A DNA stretch of 64,000 bases from Helicobacter pylori. GTDB lineage: Bacteria; Campylobacterota; Campylobacteria; Campylobacterales; Helicobacteraceae. Below, piece after piece: positions 59,167 to 64,000 of the stretch. The position numbers and the translations under genes are program-made. How positions within the stretch are numbered: position 1 is the first letter of the stretch; each line of letters opens with the position of its first letter. The stretch covers positions 682,001 through 746,000 of the forward strand of contig CP032046.1 in assembly GCA_008032955.1 (NCBI GenBank), given 5' to 3'. A model generated the notes under the pieces. That model did not search any database. It saw only the letters and a program-made list of their open reading frames with translations, and was not told the origin of the DNA.

Positions 59167-59496
59167 ATGCAAGATTTACCCCCATGCCCTAAATGCAACG
59201 ACGCCTACACCTACCATGATGGCACGCAGTTCGTTTGCTCTAGCTGTTTGTATGAATGGAATGAAAATGAAGTTAGTAATGAAAGATTAATCGTTAAAGA
59301 TTGCCACAATAATCTTTTACAAAATGGGGACTCGGTCATTCTCATTAAGGATTTAAAGGTTAAAGGTTCATCTTTAGTGCTTAAAAAAGGCACCAAAATC
59401 AAAAACATCAAACTTGTCAATAGCGATCACAATGTGGATTGTAAAATAGAAGGACAGAGTTTGTCTTTAAAATCTGAATTCCTTAAAAAAGCTTAG
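59167..59496 (+). CDS. phnA: PhnA-family zinc-ribbon protein
   Basis: A 109-residue protein. The N-terminal zinc ribbon is [27 protein letters not shown] (residues 5-31) and the C-terminal PhnA barrel begins [24 protein letters not shown]. Despite its name, PhnA is not needed for phosphonate breakdown, and its role is unclear. It stands alone on the plus strand. Confidence 0.9.
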   Translation: MQDLPPCPKCNDAYTYHDGTQFVCSSCLYEWNENEVSNERLIVKDCHNNLLQNGDSVILIKDLKVKGSSLVLKKGTKIKNIKLVNSDHNVDCKIEGQSLSLKSEFLKKA

Positions 59497-59554
59497 GAAA
59501 TACAAAAGCTTAAAAATAAGAAAGTTTAAGGACTTTCTAGCCCTATAAAAACAA

Positions 59555-59770
59555 CTATTTTTTAGAAAAAATCAACTTATCCAATTTGAAAAAAATCACC
59601 GCTCCAATGGTTTGCCCCAAGAAAAGATTGAGCCACAACGGAAAATTGAAATAATAAAAAACCTCCATAAAAGGCAACATCACCAACGCGCTCAACATCC
59701 ATCTAAGCCAATAAACCAAAAACAGCTTGGAAGCGTATTCTGCACCAAGTTTCTTAAAAAATTCTCGCAT
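59555..59770 (-). CDS. Small two-helix membrane protein, DUF2798-like (HP0873-like)
   Basis: A 71-residue protein with two hydrophobic helices (residues 18-40 and 46-62). The pattern LFVYWLRWMLSALVMLPFMEVFYYF with a following short loop and charged C-terminus is like DUF2798 proteins. Function unknown. It is downstream of kapA on the same strand, 84 bp away. Confidence 0.55.
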   Translation of the reverse strand: MREFFKKLGAEYASKLFLVYWLRWMLSALVMLPFMEVFYYFNFPLWLNLFLGQTIGAVIFFKLDKLIFSKK

Positions 59771-59853
59771 AAGACAACCCTTTCAAATCCTTTTTGCAAA
59801 CCCTCCTAAAAAGGAAAGCTCACCATCAAGGAATATTCCTAAATCTCATGCCT

Positions 59854-60732
59854 TTAGACAATCGTATAGGACACTCTTTTTTCAAATAACTTGCTCTCAT
59901 AGTTATTCAAATCCCTACCATCTACAAGGGCAAAAGCATCGCCAAAAGTCGCCAATAAGGCAGAATCTAACTGCATGTCTTTATGGCGATTCAATGGGAT
60001 AAAGACTTCCTTGTGATTATTTTGAAAATCAAACGCTAGAAATGAATCTTTCAAATACACTTCCACTCTAGGAGCGTTTTTCACCACGCTGTTTTGACCT
60101 AGTTTCAAGCCTTGCACTTCAGCGCTTTTAATCCCGCACGCATGACATAAGGACACAAACATGCTCTCTTGTGAAATGGTTGCAAACCAAGGCAAACTAT
60201 CTCGTTTAGGTAAATTTTCTTTACCCTCTAAAGCCTTTTGTCTCTTGGGCATCTCATGCTTGATGAACGCATAAAAGTTACGGACGCTTTCTTTAGGGGT
60301 TGTTCCCTTGAGCTGGTTGGCAATGTTAGCCACGCTCGCATCGTCTCTTTCATAACGCCCCATTGCTACAAAATCGCTCGTTTCAAACAAACGCTCATTC
60401 AATTGATAGCTAGCGATCTCATAAGACAAATGGACTTGCTTTTTTTGAGCGCTTTTTAAAAAATCCACTTGCAAATAAGGCACTCCAAAATTGAGCATGC
60501 TTTTATAGCTGGCATGGTTGCCTTGTAAATGCACATTGCTCGCTACAACACTCGGCATGGGAATGAAAAGTGAAGTGTGTTCTGCAGAATCAAAATCAAT
60601 GCTGTATTGAGCTTCTATTTTATATTTTTTTGCAACACTCCCTTTGCTTTCTTCTGCTTGCAAAATCTGTGCTCCTAAAACAGCACCTGTAGCGCCTAAA
60701 GCAGTCGTTTTAATAAAATCCCTTCGTTTCAT
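59854..60732 (-). CDS. kapA: KapA, catalase-associated Tat-exported protein (HP0874-like)
   Basis: A 292-residue protein with a twin-arginine signal (MKRRDFIKTTALGATGAVLGAQ). The middle region (GTTPKESVRNFYAFIKHEMP to SLCHACGIKSAEVQGLKLG) has the cysteine-histidine spacing of a transglutaminase-like fold. KapA is known to accompany catalase in H. pylori and support its activity under peroxide stress. It is on the same strand 143 bp downstream of katA, behind a terminator, so it may have its own promoter. Confidence 0.88.
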   Translation of the reverse strand: MKRRDFIKTTALGATGAVLGAQILQAEESKGSVAKKYKIEAQYSIDFDSAEHTSLFIPMPSVVASNVHLQGNHASYKSMLNFGVPYLQVDFLKSAQKKQVHLSYEIASYQLNERLFETSDFVAMGRYERDDASVANIANQLKGTTPKESVRNFYAFIKHEMPKRQKALEGKENLPKRDSLPWFATISQESMFVSLCHACGIKSAEVQGLKLGQNSVVKNAPRVEVYLKDSFLAFDFQNNHKEVFIPLNRHKDMQLDSALLATFGDAFALVDGRDLNNYESKLFEKRVSYTIV

Positions 60733-60838
60733 AACTATAACTCTTTATTGTAATTTTTAAATTCGTTGAATGAATGAAAAAATAGGACACACCACCAAAG
60801 GATTGATGAGTATCCAAAAACCTAAATTTTGAAAGACA

Positions 60839-60864
60839 AAGCGTTCCTAAAAATAAGAACGCTT
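60839..60864 (-). terminator. Intrinsic terminator after katA
   Basis: AAGCGTTC pairs with GAACGCTT around a 10-base loop, 12 bases beyond the katA stop; a T-rich tract follows on the minus strand. Confidence 0.65.
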
Positions 60865-60875
60865 AAAGAAAAGGG

Positions 60876-62393
60876 TTACTTTTTCTTTTTTGTGTGGTGC
60901 ATGTCTTTTCCATGCATGTCTTTCATCATTTTTTGGTGTTTTTCAAGAGCTTTTTTAACTCCCTCAGCGTATTTGGGGTCAGCTTTCTTGAAATGCTCCA
61001 ATTGTTTATCCACAATTTCCTTATGGGTAACATGAGCTAAAGACTCTCCAATAGTGTCATGCAACCTTTCTTTTTCATCAGCTGGCAATGAGCGGTAGTA
61101 ATCACCTGGTTGGGTGTAGTAATCACTATCCTCAGCTCTGTAATCCCAATTCCACACTTCAAACTCTTTCTCAATATGAGCTAAGTTGAACTTAGGATCC
61201 CTAGTGCTCTTATCTTCTTTATAACCCGGCAATGAGCTAGGCGTATAGTTTTGTAAAGAGCCGTAGTACCCATTTTGCATGTAACCATCTCTGCTAGAAG
61301 AGTGGAATGGGCATCTTGGTTTATTAACCGGTATTTGAGGATAATTAACCCCTAAGCGGTAGCGGTGTGTGTCTCCATAAGAGAATAAGCGCCCTTGTAA
61401 CATCCTATCAGGGCTATAGCCAATTCCAGGAACGACATTAGCCGGAGAGAATGCCGCTTGCTCCACTTCTGCGAAGTAGTTTTCAGGATTTTTATTCAAC
61501 TCTACAATGCCCACTTCCATCAACGGATAATCTTGGAGATACCAGATTTTAGTAACATCAAACGGATGGAATCGATACTTCTTAGCGTCTTCTTCTGGCA
61601 TCACTTGAATGCTTAATTTCCATTTTGGGAAATCCCCTCTAGCGATCGCATTGAATAAATCCCTTTGATTGGAATCTGGATCATGCTTTCTGATTTCTGC
61701 GGCTTCTTCATTAGTCAAGTGCTTAACGCCTTGCATGGTTTCAAAGTGGAATTTCACCCAAAAGCGTTCACCTTTAGCATTGATAAGACTGAAAGTGTGG
61801 CTGCCAAAACCATCCATGTGGCGGAAAGATTTAGGGATCCCTCTATCGCTCATAACCCATGTTACTTGATACAAGCTTTCAGGAACATTACTCCAAAAAT
61901 CCCATACCATGTCATGGTTAGGCAAATTGGTTTGAGGATCTCGTTTTTGAGTGTGGATGAAATCAGGGAATTTGATCGCATCACGGATAAAGAAAACGGG
62001 TGTGTTGTTCCCTACTAAATCCCAATTACCTTCTTCAGTGTAATACTTCATCGCAAAACCTCTAGGGTCTCTTACCGCATCCGCACTGCCTCTTTCACCA
62101 GCCACAGTAGAAAATCTGAAAAAGCATTCTGTTTTTTTGCCTACTTTAGAGAAAATTTTCGCTTTAGTGTATTTAGTGATGTCTTTAGTCACGGTGAAAG
62201 TGCCATAAGCTCCGCTTCCTTTAGCATGCACTACCCTTTCAGGAATCCTTTCTCGATCAAACGCCGCTAACTTTTCCAAAAACCAAGTGCTTTGCAATAA
62301 AACAGGACCTCTAGGGCCGGCCGTAATCACATTGTTGTCATCCCAAACGGGAACGCCAAAAGCAGTGGTTTGTTTCACATCTTTATTAACCAT
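60876..62393 (-). CDS. katA: Catalase
   Basis: A 505-residue small-subunit haem catalase. The active-site histidine lies in [16 protein letters not shown] (about residues 48-63), with the distal asparagine in [11 protein letters not shown]. The haem-ligand tyrosine lies in [14 protein letters not shown]. The lysine-rich C-terminus ([12 protein letters not shown]) is a known H. pylori KatA feature. The enzyme is abundant, partly periplasmic and interacts with KapA. Divergent from frpB with 318 bp between. Confidence 0.97.
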   Translation of the reverse strand: MVNKDVKQTTAFGVPVWDDNNVITAGPRGPVLLQSTWFLEKLAAFDRERIPERVVHAKGSGAYGTFTVTKDITKYTKAKIFSKVGKKTECFFRFSTVAGERGSADAVRDPRGFAMKYYTEEGNWDLVGNNTPVFFIRDAIKFPDFIHTQKRDPQTNLPNHDMVWDFWSNVPESLYQVTWVMSDRGIPKSFRHMDGFGSHTFSLINAKGERFWVKFHFETMQGVKHLTNEEAAEIRKHDPDSNQRDLFNAIARGDFPKWKLSIQVMPEEDAKKYRFHPFDVTKIWYLQDYPLMEVGIVELNKNPENYFAEVEQAAFSPANVVPGIGYSPDRMLQGRLFSYGDTHRYRLGVNYPQIPVNKPRCPFHSSSRDGYMQNGYYGSLQNYTPSSLPGYKEDKSTRDPKFNLAHIEKEFEVWNWDYRAEDSDYYTQPGDYYRSLPADEKERLHDTIGESLAHVTHKEIVDKQLEHFKKADPKYAEGVKKALEKHQKMMKDMHGKDMHHTKKKK

Positions 62394-62614
62394 CTTTTTT
62401 CCTTTATTCCTTTATTTTAAATCTTCGTAATCTAGCACTAAACCGATTACTTGTGGTGATTATTACATAATTTGTTATACAAAGACTAACAAGATTCAAT
62501 TTCCTTAAAAAATCTTTTTTTTAAGAATAAAAAACCCCCTTAAGTATTTCTATTTGTAACAATTAATGAAAATTAAGAAAGATTAAAAACAAAATTTTAT
62601 TTTTAATCTGGTTT

Positions 62615-62629
62615 TAATAATAATTATCA
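62615..62629 (+). promoter_or_regulatory. Fur box upstream of frpB
   Basis: TAATAATAATTATCA matches the H. pylori Fur consensus TAATAATnATTATTA except one base. It lies 83 bp before the frpB start and about 220 bp upstream of katA, so iron-Fur repression of frpB is expected. Confidence 0.8.
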
Positions 62630-62662
62630 TACTATTCTTTCTCAATGCATTGACGGATTTTG

Positions 62663-62676
62663 TTTTTTTTTTTTTT
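62663..62676 (+). repeat. T14 homopolymer in the frpB leader
   Basis: A run of 14 T between the Fur box and the TAAGGAG ribosome site at 62695. Tracts this long slip readily and could tune promoter spacing or leader length. Given the under-called homopolymers elsewhere in the window, the true length may differ. Confidence 0.75.
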
Positions 62677-62711
62677 ATTTTTTGAATTTTCAGATTAAGG
62701 AGAGTTGTTTG

Positions 62712-64000
62712 ATGTTTTTAAGATCATACCCAAAGCTTAGATACGCTTTATGTTTCCCCCTACTCGCTGATACTTGCTATAGCGAGGAGCACACTTTAAA
62801 TAAGGTTACCACCCAAGCTAAAAGGATTTTCACTTACAACAATGAGTTTAAAGTAACTTCTAAAGAATTGGATCAACGCCAAAGCAATGAAGTCAAGGAC
62901 TTGTTTAGGACTAACCCTGATGTGAATGTGGGCGGAGGGAGCGTGATGGGGCAGAAAATCTATGTGAGAGGCATTGAAGACAGGCTTTTAAGGGTTACGG
63001 TGGATGGGGCTGCGCAAAATGGCAATATCTACCACCACCAAGGCAACACCGTGATTGACCCTGGCATGCTCAAAAGCGTGGAAGTTACCAAAGGTGCGGC
63101 GAATGCGAGTGCAGGGCCAGGAGCGATTGCAGGAGTGATTAAAATGGAGACTAAAGGAGCGGCTGATTTTATCCCTAGGGGGAAAAATTATGCAGCCAGT
63201 GGGGCGGTGAGTTTTTATACCAATTTTGGCGATCGAGAGACTTTTAGATCGGCTTATCAAAGCGCGCATTTTGATATTATCGCTTACTACACGCACCAAA
63301 ACATCTTCTATTATAGAAGCGGCGCTACAGCGATGAAAAACCTTTTCAAACCCACACAAGCCGATAAAGAGCCAGGAACCCCTAGCGAGCAAAACAACGC
63401 TTTAGTTAAAATGAATGGTTATTTGAGCGATAGAGACACGCTCACTTTCAGCTGGAACATGACACGAGATAACGCTACACGCCCTTTAAGGAGTAACGCT
63501 ATAGGGTTAGCCTATCCTTGTGAAGCCCCCTTTAGTCCTGATAGTTCTCAAGGGTGTCCTAATGTGTTGGATAGTTTCACAAGATACATGTATCACTCCG
63601 TCAATACCGCCAACAATCTTTCCTTACAATACAAAAGGGAAGCGGGAAATTCTTTTGGCGACCCACGATTAGATTTTACCCTTTATACGAGCATCAGGAA
63701 CGCTCAGTTTGATCCCCTATTTGATCCTAATGGCGTTTATGCTAAATTCCCTACTTCTCAAGCTACTGCATGGGAAAAAGAAAATTACCCATGCGTTGAA
63801 GGCGGGTATTGCACCCCAAGCTTTTCTGATGTGGATAAACCAAGCTCACAGCCTAGAAATTTATTTTTAAACAATACCGGCTTAAACCTTAAAGTCGCGC
63901 ATGTGATTGATGAAGCCACAGACAGCCTTTTTGAATACGGATTCAATTACCAAAATTTAAGCGTTTTTGACGCTCGCATCCCTAAATCAGAATTATACAG
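62712..64000 (+). CDS. frpB: TonB-dependent iron-regulated outer-membrane receptor FrpB (5' part, HP0876-like)
   Basis: An open frame of 429 codons running off the window end. ATG 62712 follows AAGGAG at 8 bases. A short signal peptide ends about residue 24. The plug domain is clear: RQSNEVKDLFRTNPDVNVGGGS, GQKIYVRGIEDRLLRVTVDGAAQNGNIYHHQ, and VEVTKGAANASAGPGAIAGVIKMET (about residues 55-150), followed by barrel strands. FrpB proteins of H. pylori bind haem or haemoglobin. The upstream Fur box fits iron-starvation expression. No frameshift is seen in the visible part. Confidence 0.93.
   Translation, partial: MFLRSYPKLRYALCFPLLADTCYSEEHTLNKVTTQAKRIFTYNNEFKVTSKELDQRQSNEVKDLFRTNPDVNVGGGSVMGQKIYVRGIEDRLLRVTVDGAAQNGNIYHHQGNTVIDPGMLKSVEVTKGAANASAGPGAIAGVIKMETKGAADFIPRGKNYAASGAVSFYTNFGDRETFRSAYQSAHFDIIAYYTHQNIFYYRSGATAMKNLFKPTQADKEPGTPSEQNNALVKMNGYLSDRDTLTFSWNMTRDNATRPLRSNAIGLAYPCEAPFSPDSSQGCPNVLDSFTRYMYHSVNTANNLSLQYKREAGNSFGDPRLDFTLYTSIRNAQFDPLFDPNGVYAKFPTSQATAWEKENYPCVEGGYCTPSFSDVDKPSSQPRNLFLNNTGLNLKVAHVIDEATDSLFEYGFNYQNLSVFDARIPKSELY

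Overview
The window is Helicobacter pylori chromosome. The gene order and protein sequences match, from memory, the HP0812 to HP0876 block of reference strain 26695: motAB, proWX-proV, uvrC, trxA/trxB, guaB, gatA, speE, der, hup, pseB, coaBC, thiE/thiD/thiM, a type I restriction system, guaC, the heptose genes, lpxB, hypA, flgE, kapA-katA and frpB. HP numbers below are that remembered correspondence, not a search result. Codon use is AT-rich, TTG starts are common, and the clear promoters are TATAAT-type -10 boxes with weak or no -35 boxes.

Layout. Positions 1-4600 hold a MidA-like methyltransferase, a metallo-beta-lactamase-fold hydrolase, a ThiF/MoeB-type protein and the motA-motB stator operon. 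Positions 4534-7284 are accessory: a type II restriction-modification pair closely resembling Hpy99I sits between two 487-bp direct copies of the HP0817-proWX junction. The left copy carries a further 268-bp non-coding insert with IS200/IS605-like end hairpins. Positions 6937-16300 hold the osmoprotectant importer, a very small LptM-like lipoprotein that is easily missed, uvrC, hom, thioredoxin and its reductase, an LPS galactosyltransferase and an RNA-binding protein. Positions 16600-24700 hold atpB, guaB, gatA, coaE, speE, der, hup and tRNA-Arg. Positions 25200-33500 hold lipoproteins, a FadL-type porin, pseB (flagellin glycosylation), coaBC and the thiamine salvage operon. Positions 33600-41850 hold the type I hsdR/S/M system, an IS605-type element and a UppP-like phosphatase whose promoter is tandemly duplicated. 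Positions 41870-57900 hold an ABC-F protein, guaC, the ADP-heptose operon, coaX, envelope proteins, dut, greA, lpxB, hypA and flgE, which has a sigma-54 promoter. Positions 58083-64000 hold cdh, phnA, kapA, katA and the start of a Fur-box-controlled frpB that runs off the window.

Sequence quality matters here. Eleven otherwise conserved reading frames are each repaired by adding one base, nearly always in a homopolymer: thiF-like, HP0820, atpB, the HP0837/0838 lipoprotein, fadL twice, hsdR, tnpA, tnpB, hldE and cdh. Every repaired length is a whole number of codons, and several equal the family length I remember. All eleven are losses and none is a gain. That pattern fits homopolymer under-calling by the sequencer better than gene decay, so these genes are reported as one unit each with the break marked.

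The most interesting points are the R-M insertion with its long target duplication, the small mobile element inside one copy, the hidden LptM-like gene, a family of about six dispersed G/C-run hairpin repeats, and the duplicated promoter beside the IS element. Most of the rest is ordinary core genome.
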